Origin: Porodaedalea pini
Taxonomy: Eukaryota > Basidiomycota > Agaricomycetes > Hymenochaetales > Hymenochaetaceae
NCBI GenBank assembly: GCA_002794775.1
Contig: NBAY01000043.1
Location: 333,444 to 397,443, forward strand
Direction: 5' to 3'
Length of the DNA stretch: 64,000 nt
In this document: one piece after another, positions 1 through 13,229 of the stretch
Position numbering within the stretch: the first letter of the stretch is position 1
Layout: the number at the start of each line of letters is the position of its first letter
Translations under genes and position numbers: made by a program
The notes under the pieces: model-generated
The model's database searches: none
Told to the model about the DNA's origin: nothing
What the model saw: the letters and a program-made list of their open reading frames with translations, nothing else

Positions 1-990
1 TTGAATTGAAAAATGAAGGGGCCCTTTTCTGTGATTGTATGATATAGCCTTGTCAATCAGTCCCAATCATAAAACCAGATAACTGATAGAAAAATCAAGA
101 CCAGCACTTTGTATAATATGATGACACTCCCTCAAGGTCACAGTGACTTTATTAAAATCAGAGACACAGAATAAAAAAACTGACTGTGAGTTTGTATGAT
201 ACTATTACAGAACCTGAGCTCACGGTCCCTTCATAGAATCTCTTCCTTACTTGAATAGAAAATGACCGCAGACACATTGTATTTTGTATGATATCACTTG
301 CTGAAATATAATCAATGATTGATAAGTTTTTACAACAAGACCACAGCTTTAAATGATAGAATAATAAACCCTTTGCCATATGCCCACACAATAGAAACAA
401 TCCCCGTATTAATTATATAACCTGACCACATCGGTTTCAAAATATTCACAGCACCTGCTATAATACAATGGGCCCAACTCTGAATCATGACCAACCCGCA
501 TTCACTCCTGGCTTATTTTCATATCAGACCGCTCAAATAGATAATATTATAATGCCATGCTTCATCATGCATGACCCTCTGTGGCCCTACCCCCATGTAT
601 TATCATAACTGGAGCAACCACGGCTCCTATTTCTCTATAAATTATCAATGCAAATTCATTGCTTCTATGCAATCATGCAGCTTGGGTAAAGGCAGTGTGC
701 ACAGGTACAACACTTGAAGCACTGAAAGTAGTTTATATTGGTTATTTTGTACTGCTATAAATACTGAAAAGAGCAAACATGGTCTGTAATACACTGACCA
801 TACCCGTATTTGGAGGAAAGTACAGTCATAACCATCATACAACACGGTACAGAGCCCTATGAGGACAGCTTCTCAAAGGCGCTGGTGTATGTAGTTTGGT
901 TCTTCAGTACTTGATGAATATGAGCTGCACCTTGGCTTTTCCTCTCCACCATCCTGTCCTCCCTTTGACCTGTAAGGTCTGCTGGATCAG
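1..990. other. AT-rich intergenic stretch, no gene recognised
   Basis: Only short unrelated open frames occur on either strand, rich in Cys, Leu and Ile as expected of translated AT-rich non-coding DNA. I see no repeat, RNA gene or conserved motif here. Confidence 0.5.
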
Positions 991-3578
991 ATGGATGTCG
1001 TGCTGAAGACACACTATAGTGCAGAAGACATTGATCACTGGGAGAGATGCTCACTTCACTCATCGATAAGCACAAACGCGACCACGGATAATCTCCCCGG
1101 CACTGGTCTCACGCTTGGGACCTTCTATGACTTCGCAGGCAGACACTTAGAGGAGCACCTTGGCCCAGTCATACAAAAACTGCAAAAGCATCACCATACT
1201 GATCATCCATCTTCAGGATCGCCAAGCCATCTGTCACATCCCCATCATGATGAGGAAGACTTGAACTCAGACTACCGCATGCAGCAATGCTCACTTGTCT
1301 TGTCCATCAGCACGACTGCGACCGCAGATAATCTTCCTGGGGCGGGTCGTATACTCGGCCTCTTCTATGGCTCTGCAGGAAGGTGGTTGGAATTGCAGCT
1401 TGGACGATGGGCAGAGAAGCTGGGTAAAGGGCCTCGTGTAATGGTGATGCAGATCCAGCATCACCGCTCAAAGGCAATAAACCTTCCAGTCGACAGCAAG
1501 AAACATTCTGAGAAAAATGTGAAGGTGAAGAAAGACTGTAAAGAGCTGCTGAAGTATGTTGATTAAGTGCTTCCTCACTTTCAAGAGGAAACATTATGTA
1601 AAGAGGTGATTATAGGTCTCACATACTGTCGACACGGCTTCAAGCACTAGATCATATCATCAACCTCGCTGTGGATGATCCATTTGTTCGAGATGCTCTG
1701 CTTTTTATAAATGCCAGAAGAGTTATAGAGCCTTTGCAGAGGATGTCACCCTGGGTTGAATTTTTGCCAACACTCCTCGATAGATCTCGCAGAGCTTTAC
1801 TCTTGTTGGATGACCCTGAAGTACACACTCTTGTGCAGAGGATCGATGGAATAGTGGATCCAAGCGCTGGATTGTGGTGGCATCCACAATTGTATATGAA
1901 GCAGCTGATGAGATATTTGAAGTACATGGAATAATGCTGACATTTAATCCGCAGTCTATTCACAGTTCATCCAGGAATCCAGACCGTGCCTTTCTTGTTG
2001 TTCAACATCTTGAGCATCTATCATGCAAGATGCAAGCTTTTCATATACACACAATGATGAATTCAATCAAGATCCCCAACCTACCCGATGGCTCTTTCAA
2101 ATGGTCTACTCTTGATCTCTTGCTTTCGCGATACTTGAGGGTTTTCTTAGATGAAACATGTTCTGGTTGGCTCCTTCAATCGAGTAGTTTGCCTTGCTTG
2201 ATGGAGTTTATAATACGGTAAGCTCTAGATTGATATAATACGAAGCTGTCTCTATTCACACCTTTCTAGATTCTCGGATAAATTGCCTCTATCACTGCAG
2301 TTGGAGTTTTTCTCTTCGCTTGCAGCTTCGGACACTATCAAAGAGATACACATTTATGTGTCATGGTGTCTGTTATCCGGCATTGTGCTTGCTAACGGAC
2401 TTCAAGAAGAAAGCATTTTCAAACTCAAATTCAGTTGTCTTCAAAAAATGTATCCTCATACAGCAATTCACCCTCTCTTATGCAGGATAACTTGTCTGCC
2501 TGAGCTCATAATATGTAGCATTTTTGCTGCTAGGCTCACCGTTCTTGACCCGGTGTACTTTTCCTACTGGTCTGCAGCTGGTAATGTTGTTCACCCTGAG
2601 AGGCTCGAGCAAGTTTGCAAAAGTCTATCGCGCTTTATAGATAGGTAGTGTTCATCTTAGCAACTTTAAAGTGCTATGCTGAGACATCGGTAGTGAGGAT
2701 GGACTACTCCGAGAACATGCTCTACATGCCTTCAGCTATTTGCTGGTTGTTGACATTTACTGTCATAGAGCAGCTTCATGCGCATTGTCGACAACTCGAT
2801 TTGCTCAGACAGTCGAATATGTGTTTCTTCTAAATGATTCAAGGAGGTTTCCCTCTGACCTTCGATTTGGAAATGTATGGCTCCAAATTGAAAGACATTG
2901 TGATGTAGATGGGAAGCTAATTCACTTATTGGGGGAATATCCAGTGAGTTTCTTTAACATAGAGGCCTTTGCAGAAGAAAAGGTATCATAATAATCTGTT
3001 CCATGTAGAATGCATACCAGTGTCACATTGCCTGTCATGAACTGTTTGGAGGAGTAATACAGGAGCTAGAGTATGGACTACGAGGTGTTCTAAATTTGAT
3101 GGTACCTTGTGGGATGGCCTTCTCTGCTGCAGGACATCATCCACTTCTAGCCGGGATTTCAATTGGCAGTGAGTGAGCTTACATAGCTAGGCCTGTGAGC
3201 AAGGATAACTATGAAGGACACTACATTGCGATCACCGAAGGCACAAAGCCCGAAGAGTTGAGTATGTGGGACCGCTCGCTGAGCGATGCTGGAATGAGGA
3301 AGAAAGTGATGCCTATGTTCCTCCTCGTCTTCGTCCTGCGCTACCTGCCTATGGCATACATGCATGGGGAACATTTTGCTCTTGATGATGATGGTGAAGT
3401 TGGCCATGACTCGACTGGTCCATATTCATGGAAGCCCCAGGATTCCGTAATGAATGCATGGATTATCAATGACGTAGATCCAGATGATGTTGAAGTTAGA
3501 ATAGTGTGGGTGAATATCTTAGAACAGGAAGGTTCTCACGTCGGACTCAAGCTGGAAAAATGCGGAGGCACGCTATAA
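991..3578 (+). CDS. multi-exon hypothetical protein with an internally duplicated N-terminal motif
   Basis: Function not recognised. The first open block (991-1566, 191 residues) contains two copies of a roughly 40-residue motif (about residues 20-65 and 100-150) sharing the pattern CSL-SIST-AT-DNLPG-G--LG-FY--AGR-LE--LG. Coding-like frames continue in other phases: DDPFVRDALLFINARRVIEP near 1671-1934, then 1960-2220, 2283-2648, 2740-2991, 3001-3170 and 3195-3578, where it ends in a TAA. The phase changes are consistent with short introns, for example GTATCA..TAG around 2984-3007. The exact exon borders are not resolved, so this may be one gene or two. Codon and base composition match the surrounding host-like DNA. 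The C-terminal part is acidic (near 3390-3500). I assign no role. Confidence 0.45.
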
Positions 3579-4848
3579 ATGTCAGTGATGACTGAAGAGG
3601 GGTGGATGACTGCTTCCGATTTTGAATGTGCCTGTATCGTGTCAGAATAGAATTTCCATGCACATTTTCTTCCACTAGACGGATCAAGGGGTTATCTCTA
3701 AGGTTGGAACAGTAGAAATATGGCATTCTTCATACAGTAGCATACTCACATACAGTATCCACAATGGACTTTTTGCAACTTGGTAGCATATTTCTCTTGC
3801 GATGATGAGTACTGACTCGGGACTCTGGTCATTGACAAGTACACTGAGAGCAGGAGAATGGACAAGCAAGTGCACATCCAGATTGGGTCTACGCAAGACT
3901 TTTGTGCTTGTCAAGGCTGAACCCGAAATGATCCTTCGCGCATCACACAAGCACAAGCACAAGGATGACAGATCTTCTACAAAATTGTTGATGAAAGGCT
4001 TCTTGTTCAGATTGAGCACTCTCGGTGATATCCAGTCTATGTTCGCAGTGCATCATTACAGCACTGAGACCACGACACATCTCCCCTAAGAAGCTCATAT
4101 CCGCTAAAACTGATGTAATGATAGATGCTCAAGTCTCGAGATCCGATGCAAGAGGGAGTGTAACTCACCAAATCGAAATAATTAGTCTTCTATATCATTG
4201 GTCTTCCTTTCCATCACCGACTGTCAATTAGGCTTTCTGCCAGCATCACAATTTCCCTTGTGCAACCATGAAAGAACCTTCATGTAGCCACCGTCTTGCT
4301 TTGGCGCTGCTGGTTGGTATCATTTCATATTTGAGTTCTGGACCTGGCGAGCCACCGACAGTAGCGGAGCTAAAAAGAAGCAACGAGGGCTCAACTGTAC
4401 TATGATTGTGATGAGGGAGGCGGCTAAAGAGCATAACCAGTTGGACACTACGGGCCAGTGGTCTTAGGATAAATTGCCTTATGTAGCTCGCTCAACATGG
4501 TGATTAGCAGTGGAGCCGCAACTGACATTATAGAGGAACAAACAAAGTAGCATGCCTGTATTGTGGAAAACAGTCACAGCTCATTGGTGTTCCTCAATTG
4601 GACGACACTGGGAAACGTGCCTCACCTCACCTCAACCACCAGGAGTTGTGCGCTTGTTTTCTCTGGGATAGCCGTGGATGGCATTCAAGGTTACAGAAGA
4701 TCATCAGGCTTTTCTCCAACCAGTTACACTTACACCAAGGCTATGTATGCCATCACAGAGTCTAAGCCTACCACAGATACCAGCAAAAGTGCGCATAAAC
4801 TACAGCTTCAGTAAATAGAACACTTATAATTACTAAGTACTTGAGAAC
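3579..4848. other. no clear gene
   Basis: Open frames on both strands (for example 3802-4089 + and 3684-4019 -) overlap each other and show no family-like pattern. Part may belong to untranslated regions of the flanking genes. No repeat or RNA gene seen. Confidence 0.4.
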
Positions 4849-6367
4849 TCATTGGATCAACGAACTGTGAGTGCTCCTCAGCTGCAGCTCCACTTCATCC
4901 GGCCAACAATCTTTCTCTTTGCCATATTCATACAGCCTCTGCCTGAGTAGCAAACCATCGGGGCTGTTCAGCCACAGATAGAGATGACAAACAACAGTGT
5001 TCACAAGCAAAATTGGCATTCTGTTTTTAGAGACAGTGAGAATCGAAGCTGAAGAACAGAAACGACAGTTGAGATACGTATGCAATGCCTAGAACAGCTA
5101 TAGGGGCCTGTGTGAGATGAGAGTTACATGAGCACCATCATTTCCGGATTGATTCTGAACTTACCGGGGCAGCGACAGTGATGAGCAAGGACAGGATGCG
5201 AAGACCTGAGGGTTTAGAACCATTCTCAGAAAGGAAGTACACATGCACACTTGGAACTTAACTTACCGAATGTCATCTACACTCCTTGGGTAAGAATAGT
5301 ACAAAGGCGCAACGAGCAAGCAACGACTCACAATGAAAAATACGAGGCCGTCTCCCCAAAGCAAACTCAAAAGACTCTGAGAAGTAGAACGAGGCCGTGA
5401 CATAGCATTGAGGAACAGCAGCAGAGACCAATATAGTTCCAAAATGACCTATTGACAGCGTAAGTTGAATAGTCCCTTATGAAGAGAGGACGCGTTACTG
5501 ATGGGATGAATATGCCTTTAAATGCATGAGGATCCACACTAGAGACGCACATCTGAATGCTATCAATCTCAAGAAGTCAAAATGCTCCTTTTGTAGCCAA
5601 GTCAACTACCAGTTCTGCTCAGTATTTTTTTGGTCCTTGTACCTTGCAGCTGCGTGATGGCAAAAACCATTGCAATGATGGTGCTAGAATGGACAAGCAC
5701 GAAACTGATGGTCATCATTCTAAGCACATTCTTGCTACTACCCCAAAGCTTTACAAGCTCGTTGAGTACAATTGCTTCAAATTTCATCTGGTGAGAGGCC
5801 TTAGAATCATATTGTCTAAAGCTTACCATTTCTGACGGTTTCAAGTAGGACTGTCAGAGAAACAGACACTATCCCAGCACGTGTGCACCTGAATGATGAA
5901 GATGTTGATAGTCAGTATTCTCTTCCACATCACATCTGTGTCAAGGCGAGGCGTCGATGTTCTACTGATGTAGCTGTCAAAAAAACATGAAATAGCAAAG
6001 GTGAGAAGGAAGACTCACCCATTCTTTAGAATAATCCCATAATGGAATTAGAACTTCAGTATAAACGGCGTACGTGAGCATCTAATCCGGACTGTGCAAG
6101 TACTGGGACATACATGCTAGGAAGAAGGCTGCCCCAATGATAGTGTTGTAATGGTAAAATGTAAACACGGTCTTTGATAAAGTCTGTTTCCATGCATTCC
6201 ATATCACTTTTGCCTCATCGTCCCAAGTCAGGAGAATATCGTACAAAAGGACTGTTAGTCCAACAACTAATGCGAAGAAAATTAGACACAGCTGTATCTC
6301 AGTAGTAGAATGCAAACTCACATGTCATATACCGAACATCGATGAACTGCCCTACTGTGACAGCCAT
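4849..6367 (-). CDS. DUF6533-like integral membrane protein (multi-exon)
   Basis: The second coding block (6290-6082) has the pattern I associate with the N-terminal domain of basidiomycete DUF6533 proteins: a hydrophobic helix, then LLYDILLTWDDEAKVIW, a basic stretch, and a helix starting FTFYHYN. These are multi-helix membrane proteins of unknown role. A plausible start is the ATG at 6367-6365 (MAVTVGQFIDVRYM), followed by a short intron beginning GTGAGT. Further hydrophobic blocks lie at about 5844-5602 and 5552-5367. The last block (5085-4849) ends in a hydrophilic tail closing with TGA. Several phase changes show that introns separate the blocks, and I could not fix every splice site. 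Alone in its orientation relative to the gene on its left, on the same strand as the genes on its right. Confidence 0.6.
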
Positions 6368-7635
6368 GGCTAACAGGTCTTGAGAGCTGGAGGACATTAT
6401 GCAGGAGGGGCAGAATTGAGCCAGTTGCTCTATTATATGATGGGTCAAATACAGTCCAGGTGGGAATATACACAGGAGATGACTGTACAGCTATATGCCT
6501 TTGTTCTGATGATAGTAGATGGAGAGCATGTGGCAACACTGGGAATGAAGCGAAGACGTGGCATATAGTTCTCGCCATGCTCCTAGGAAATCAGAAGGTC
6601 TGAAACCAATAGGATATCAATTGATCACAAATATCAACAGTTTGGGGCACTGCTGTTTTGTGAGTGAGCTTTGGTTTGGCATCTGATGTGTGTAGCGCAG
6701 TGGTTTTGAGAAGATAGGATCAATTCGGGCTTCAGACTAAGTAAACCGGTGTTTATGGATGACTCACCAACATCACTAGTACTAGAACTGTAAAAGACAT
6801 CATGCAATGTCTTCATCAGATGTTTGGCAATATGGATTAAGGTCACGATGAGATCACCAAGGGTTGTCAGTGGCTTAAGCTTGCCTCTGGAATGAGGCGA
6901 TGGCCAATCAACCCAGGACTGATCACTTATAAAGATATTCTCACGCAAGCAGAAGGACGAGGCTGCCACGTGTCGCTTACCCCACTTAATTCTTGATAAG
7001 CACAAGCGAACCCGGATTGGGTATTTGCTTAGGCATGAGGCACACAGACTGATGATTGGCTCGAGAGCTCACTACTATGGACTACTTTTTCTAGTGACTT
7101 TATTATTTGTTAATTTATTCTTTTGAATGGATAATGAAAGTTTTTTTCCTTATCCTTTATGTGTTTCACAGCAATAGCAGCTTACCATGAGCCCAAAACA
7201 TTTTAGTATAAAGCCTTTTTTATTTTCGTTTACCCGCCTGTGACATTTGCAACCCACGCAGATGACTGAGGTGGGTTATACCGCATTATATTTTTTAGGT
7301 TATATTGTACTTACATTATTTGCTGGTAGAATACTTGTTATTATGTTTTTTTTTGTTGCATGATTTTATTTTACCTGCTGATAGAGACATCATTTTGCAT
7401 GACAAGGAGATGAGTGGAGGCTGAGTACATCGTTGACATGCACGGTGAACAAATCAAGACAATTTTGGATAGATTTTGTGACAAGAAGTTTTCAAAAATG
7501 CGAAGTGCATCTTTGACTTCAGTCTTCATGGTTGCTTGCCCCTTACTCACTTCTTCGAAGCCTGTACATTTATGAGTTGTGATGTGCCTCTGGATCATGA
7601 GAAACTGAAGTTTTTAAGGATGTAATGTCTAGCTC
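6368..7635. other. intergenic, no gene recognised
   Basis: Contains an open frame at 6634-7005 (-) without recognisable pattern, then a very T-rich tract (about 7080-7360). No repeat shared with the rest of the window was noticed. Confidence 0.4.
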
Positions 7636-9405
7636 CTATGTGTTGAAATCATCCTTTGTGACCTCCATCGACTCCATGAATATGTCATCATGCGATTCCA
7701 GTGCACCGCCTTTTGAAACTACAACTGCAGTTGTGAGCATGAGTAGGACGACCAGGCTTGTTCCAGGTGCTTGCAGAGCTGCCAAGACTCCCAAAAGCAC
7801 AGTCATGACAATGACAGTGCCCAGAGATGCACCCCAGTGCATCCATATGCACTCAAACCTCTTGATAGTTTTGAAAGAGTGCACAGACTCGATTGTGGTG
7901 TTTCCCAGTGAGCCGGAAAAGTACATGTTTGCACCAACAACGGTCGTTGCTCAATTCAAAGTTGAAGAGATGTTTGATAACAACTGCAGTGTTACAGGTG
8001 ATGTGGGTGAGAGTATTTGAAGCACAAGGTTGAATGCAAGAAGGCTGGAGCCCACACTTCCAATGGTGTCCAAGCTGGCTAGGTTTGCAGTGGTCGAGTC
8101 GCTAGGAAGGCCATTAAGACCAGCACTAATCACTAATGCTGTTGTATTCCAATCTAGGTCTCCATTTCCAGTCATACCATTTTCATTTGCATAGGCATGT
8201 GAAATGCTGAATGTGTGGTCCTTGAGGATGGCATCGATGGTACCAATCTCCATGTGAGGGTCACAAAGGAGAACTGACCCAGTTGTCCAGACACTGTTCT
8301 GCTCAAAGCCAGATGCATTGTATGTCTTGTTTGAATCAGGGATGAAATCAAGGTTAAAAGGTGTGAAGGACCCTCCATCCATTGAGTTTCCTCTGATAAG
8401 GATCCATGCAAATGTCCCATTCAGTGCACCGCTGTCTTCCATGGCCTCAAGTGCGAAGAACCCTGTGTCGAAATCATAGGTACCATCTTTACATGTAAAA
8501 AATCCAGATTTAATCATGGGGAACATCGGTCTGGCAGCAGGAGAGATGCACCACCAATGAAAAGATTAGGCTGAACTTGGACAGCATCCGTATGAGTCTC
8601 AATGATCCATTCAGCGGAAGACAAATCCTGTCAAATTATCTCCAGAGGGGATGTATGCTGGTGCGATCCACTGGCATTCAAAGTCATAATGGACCGCTTC
8701 CGTGTGATAAGACAACTGTTCTGAGAGCATTGTCCGAGGTGGTAATCTGAATAGTGAGTTGTTAGTGGCAAGTTGCTGCCAGGCGATGGTAAAATTGGGC
8801 TTTTGAGCAGATAAGATATTAGGAGCTCACATAATTCAACAGAATGTCCTCGATCATGGTGAGGTATGCAAATCAGGTTGCTGTAAGTTGTGCTTCAGTG
8901 TCAAATGCAGCTGAAACAGGAACGGATCTGATTTGAAGTGAAATGACTGTTGAGATGATGTCTGCGCTGGTATTGATGGCCCCAGGTGCAATTGTCTTGA
9001 GAACTATTGATAGGAGAGAGATTGCGAATGCTATCCTGAACCACCAACTTGCGTGCTGGTTCCACACATGCTTGGTGCAATCCAAGAGCCCTGAAGTGAG
9101 TGTTGAGATGCAGTCAACATGCCTTTCAATCTCAGAGCTAGCCCCTCTATAACTCTGGACTCTAACTGAGCATGAATGTGCGACCACTCGCTGGAGAGTG
9201 TCTCCATGATAATGCTAAGGACAGGGATGAGGGCCAGAAGTTGCCAGATGATGGCAACGGTCAACAGCCCATCTTGTGAGAACTCTGAAAATGATGTCAA
9301 GGAGAGTTTAATAGTGTGAAAATGCACAATCAGACTCAACGCGAGCCAAATGAGCTTCAAAATCAGAAATGCAAAAATCCGGAAGAGGCATACACAGCTA
9401 TTCAT
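7636..9405 (-). CDS. large hypothetical membrane protein, downstream copy of a tandem pair
   Basis: Architecture by eye: an N-terminal hydrophobic segment (ILKLIWLALSLIVHF), then a second helix with GLLTVAIIWQLLALIPVLSI. A third helix pair lies near 9030-8950 (LLSIVLKTIAPGAI). A long N-glycosylation-rich extracellular-like region follows (8526-7951), including LLCDPHMEIGTIDAILKDH. The last part is a C-terminal two-helix region (7800-7720) followed by a short tail. This layout is common among mushroom hypothetical surface proteins, but I know of no assigned function. The proposed start, ATG at 9405 (MNSCVC), is chosen because it aligns with the N-terminus of the upstream copy; the frame is open further upstream. 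Introns are implied by phase changes near 8530-8880. Confidence 0.5.
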
Positions 9406-11217
9406 CACTGCTGAAATGGACTGTATGTTTCGAGGGAGTAGGTGGACAGCTGTCAGAGCTGTTGCCAGTGAAAATGTAACCGGTAAATATTCCCCTCCTT
9501 GTGTGACATTTATAAGTAGGAGAATCAGAAGAGCAATTAGAAAGGTCAGTCTGCAACTGGTCAATAAATTAGACAAGTTCCACTCCAGACGCTGTGTGTT
9601 CTGTAATGACAGCATGGTGACATTCACACTACCTAAGGTCCCATCAAGATAGACATTAGAGCCTACGATAGATGTATACCAGTTCAGGGATGTGGATATG
9701 TTTCCAAGTGACTGAGGAACTGCTGCAGTGCTGGTGTTTTCAGTGGACAGGAGGAAGAGTAATTCGAAAGCTAGTCAGCTCATGTCATTCCCATCATCTG
9801 AGTTAAAGATGGGGAGCTTAGTAAAATCATTGTTTAGTGCAAGCTCATTCAGGCTCGAACCCGGTCGAGGTCACTGCCTGTAGGGATTCTAGTCCCATCT
9901 CCAATCTGTACTGCACTCAGCACCTGGTTCTATAGTATGGCATCGACATAGCCAAGTTCCATGTTTGGGTCACAGAAAAGAACTGCGCTAACAGTATTGA
10001 TGAGATCCGAGGGTGTTATCCCCAAAGAGTTTGTCATTTTGCGATCATCAGGAATGGATGAAAGGTTGAGGGCTGTACCCAATGAAGAATTACTGCCATT
10101 GACTAACCAGGTGAATGATCCATTCTGTGAGCCCAGCCCGGACTGCAGTATCAAAGGGTAGGCACCTGGGTTAATGTACGATTAGTCGAAAATCTTATAT
10201 TCATAATGAAAAACTTACCAAATCCAGTCCAATCTGCTTTGTCTACAAGAACCTCATCCAATGAACCGATCACGTTGCTGCCTACTCCAAACTTCCAGTC
10301 ATCGATCTCAGTGGAATTTTTAGTATTTGGTAACACAATGTTTGGCACAAGCCACTGACAGCTGAAATTGTAAAACACAGCGCCAGTGCGATAGCTGAGC
10401 TGGTCTGTAAGCATATTGCAAGGCAGCATCCCAAACAGCATATAGTTTGAGGCAAGTTGCTGGTTGTCAATTAATATTAGAGTGAGATACAATAACAAGA
10501 AGCAGGTTCTTCTACACTCACAAAGCCCATTCTCGATTTCTCACTTGACGCAACAGAGACATAATGTACTGCCCTATCTAAAAGAAAACTCTGCAGGATG
10601 ACTCTGTTGTCACTCGGCGACGAAATGGGATCGCTATTTGATAAGAGTGCCATTTGATTAGGCATAAGTGTTCCAACCAAAATAGGCACATCGCTCTTAG
10701 TCGAAATCATAGTTCTGGCGGTTGTGATGGATCTGGGGGCAAGAGCTTGGAGCGCAAACACCAAAATAAAGACCACAAAAGTGAGACAGTATCAGAAGCT
10801 GGCTCCTTTACTTAGCACGTGTCGAAGTTGATCAGCGAACCCAAATGCCAATGTCAAGATGCGGTCTATGGTGGATCCGCTATCAATGCTGCTGTTTGTC
10901 TGAGCTAGCATAAGCTTCCATTCACCCATGTATGTCTCTTTTACAATGTCAGCAATTGGGATGAGCACTATTAGCTGCCAAATGATGGCAACCGTGGCTA
11001 GCCCAGACTTGAAGAGTGCATCCCGAGACATCTGATTGTTCCCGACAACCACTAGCTGCATGCTGGATGGTGTCTTGACTATAACAAAGTGCACAATAAG
11101 TGCAAACACAATCCAGAGGAGCTTGAGTACGATGAAAACTCCCAGACAGTCCAGTTGTGAATGGCCCAGGACAAAGACCCAACCTGGCTTAATGATCCAT
11201 CCTTTGACTGCATGCAT
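9406..11217 (-). pseudogene. upstream tandem copy of the same membrane protein, probably decaying
   Basis: Starts with a Met at 11217 and carries the same modules in the same order: KLLWIVFALIVHF, then GLATVAIIWQLIVLIPIADI, then LQALAPRSITTARTMIS (10776-10690). The glycosylation-rich ectodomain contains LFCDPNMELGYVDAIL (9990-9930). The C-terminal YLDGTLG plus hydrophobic region (about 9650-9420) matches YFSGSLG in the neighbour. After VDAIL there are in-frame stops (about 9930, 9870) where the neighbour is open, so the copy is probably broken, unless an unrecognised intron removes them. Its C-terminal hydrophobic block runs without a stop into the start of the downstream copy. Confidence 0.45.
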
Positions 11218-12127
11218 AAAGACGTCATGTCATTGGACTGGCTCCAGACTCGAGGCCCGAGCTGTGGTCAAGTATGGAGGAAAGCAGAAAGCCTTGTTCT
11301 TTCATTGTCAAATAAATCTTCATCTGAACTCCTGCAGACTTGAGTATATCTATCCGACATGGATGTGAGAGGACATCAGAGGGCTGTAAAAAATGTATTG
11401 ATGCAAAACACGATTACAGATGATCTGATTTATTTACCCTGTGGATATCAGAAACTTTTGTTAGGCAAAGCTAAGATACAGCCTAATGGCCCTAACCCCA
11501 GTGATTGTTCATCATCACCAGCAACCGTAGCAGGCAAAGATGCACCGATGAAGATGTGCCGACTGATATTGGGGATTGGCATTGCGCGTTAGAAAAGTGT
11601 GCCTCTTTTTTTTAAAAATCGGAGTGTAAATACACCCCTAATATAGAAATTTGTGGCAATGCAATTGTTGAAAGTTTTGCAAGCACACTTAAAAATGCTA
11701 GAAATTCTGCTGGTGGTTCCCTGGACAGAATCTGGTAAAATTAAGTTGTGTGATGTATAACTAGAAGCCCTGAGGGAAAGCTTTTGAGGTCAAACAATCA
11801 ATTACATGCTTCTGCCACTGCTTATTTGCCTAGCAGTGGCACTAAGAATTATATACAGAATTCTTAGTGCTAGTAGTACAAACTGACCTATCATTCCTAC
11901 CTAATACATTAAGTAGTTCCATTGACATATTTATGCTCAATATCACACTTTGAGTAAAATATATGCATTTATATACTGTATTTTTACATTTATATGTGTT
12001 TTCCTCAGTACATTGGCATGTACTATGGAGCTGAACTGAGATGAGACAACGACACATTCCCTATATGCCATCATGTGAGCACTATTTTCTACCTTCCAGC
12101 TTGACTTTCAGAATCTGTCAACAATAC
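11218..12127. other. intergenic, no gene recognised
   Basis: Small frames at 11359-11592 (+) and 11842-12057 (-) show no family pattern. AT-rich around 11600-12100. The ATCAT at 12128-12132 is the left target duplication of element A. Confidence 0.45.
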
Positions 12128-12132
12128 ATCAT

Positions 12133-12275
12133 TGTTAGGACTTGAACTTTCACCTTTTCTTTTACTTTTCTTTTACCATTTCTTTTCTTTTAACCACTCC
12201 TTTTCATTATATTTAATCGTCTTTTCAATCATTTCCCACACTCCCTCCACATGACCTTCATTTGTTCCATTCCGT
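12133..12275 (+). repeat. element A 5' LTR, left piece
   Basis: Matches the first 143 bp of the 3' LTR at 28728 with very few differences. It is interrupted at 12276 by the TGTAG start of element B. The last four bases, CCGT (12272-12275), recur at 23030-23033 on the other side of B. Confidence 0.95.
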
Positions 12276-13210
12276 TGTAGAGCTGTGCCGATCGTCCCAT
12301 CACCACCGATCACTCCAGAAGCATTCAAGAACTGGTTCCGACGCGTACCGATCAGTACCGGACTCAACCCGATCGGTCCGGTCTCGAATCAGAACCTCGC
12401 GATCGTGTCATCAGCACGTTCCGACACCTCCGAAAGCATACCGGAACGTACCGGAGATCTTATCTCGACGATTAGGGACGTGGTCACATGGAGCATACAG
12501 CCAAGACGCGTACCAGACTGCTGTCCGACGACGGGAGCCACGTACCGATTGGACGATCTGAGTTCCGGTGGAGCACCGGTGTGATCGGACGCGAAGTGGA
12601 CGTTTTCCTCATTATGATTTATGTTTTTTCCTATGTTCTTCTGATTTCTATGCACTCTATGCACGCCTCTATGACCTTTGACTTTTCCTTTCGACTTCTC
12701 TATGTTTCGACTGATATGCACAGTATGCCCGTATGGAAATTATTAACTGTAGATAGATCTTTGGACTTAGTATAAATAGGCACCCCATGTCGTAGGTAGA
12801 GGACAAGTCAGTTCTACCGCAGAGTCTCCCTCAGATAGGGTAACTTGGGTGCGATCCGTCTTTGTTCTCGTAATCTTGTAGTCGTTCCGTCTTCGTCTTA
12901 GCATCTCGTCTTTCGAAACCGTCTCTCGTCTCATACTTCGTAACTCGAACCTCACCGCTCGTCGTGATCACATCGTTCCGGTGATTGATAACCCGCACGT
13001 ACCGACTCCGTACTGGTCAAACCACAGACGCAACAGGAGTTCCCGACCTTTGTTCTCGAAATCAACACGTACCGGCACGTACCGAAGCGTACCGACGCAT
13101 ACCGGTACGTCGAGTAATCTCACCGCAGTCTACCCCTAACCTCCCAGAGCAACACGATCACGTCCCCAAAAGGACCGTTGATCCCAGACACCCCTAAGTC
13201 AGGATCTACA
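12276..13210 (+). repeat. element B 5' LTR (935 bp)
   Basis: Same length and sequence as 22095-23029 apart from CpG transitions. Contains a TATA-like box at 12771-12778 (TATAAATA). About 290 bp downstream, at roughly 13064-13112, is a dense cluster of CGTACCG/CGGTACG units. Ends AGGATCTACA. Confidence 0.95.
12771..12778 (+). promoter_or_regulatory. TATA box of the B LTR
   Basis: TATAAATA in the middle of the LTR, repeated unchanged in the 3' LTR at 22590-22597. The position suits an LTR RNA polymerase II promoter, with U3 to the left and R-U5 to the right. Confidence 0.6.
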
Positions 13211-13212
13211 AG

Positions 13213-13229
13213 TGGAGCCCACCGCGAGG
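13213..13229 (+). other. element B primer-binding site
   Basis: TGGAGCCCACCGCGAGG lies two bases after the 5' LTR. It starts with TGG, as expected for pairing with a tRNA 3' CCA end. Element F has almost the same site at 53315 (one base different over 17). I cannot name the tRNA. Confidence 0.6.

Noticed and set aside
12285..12721. Open frames of about 100-110 codons on both strands in this LTR, repeated at 22104-22540
   Set aside because: They are the same LTR sequence twice, lie in the promoter half, and have different reading in each strand; repeat identity explains them better than coding.
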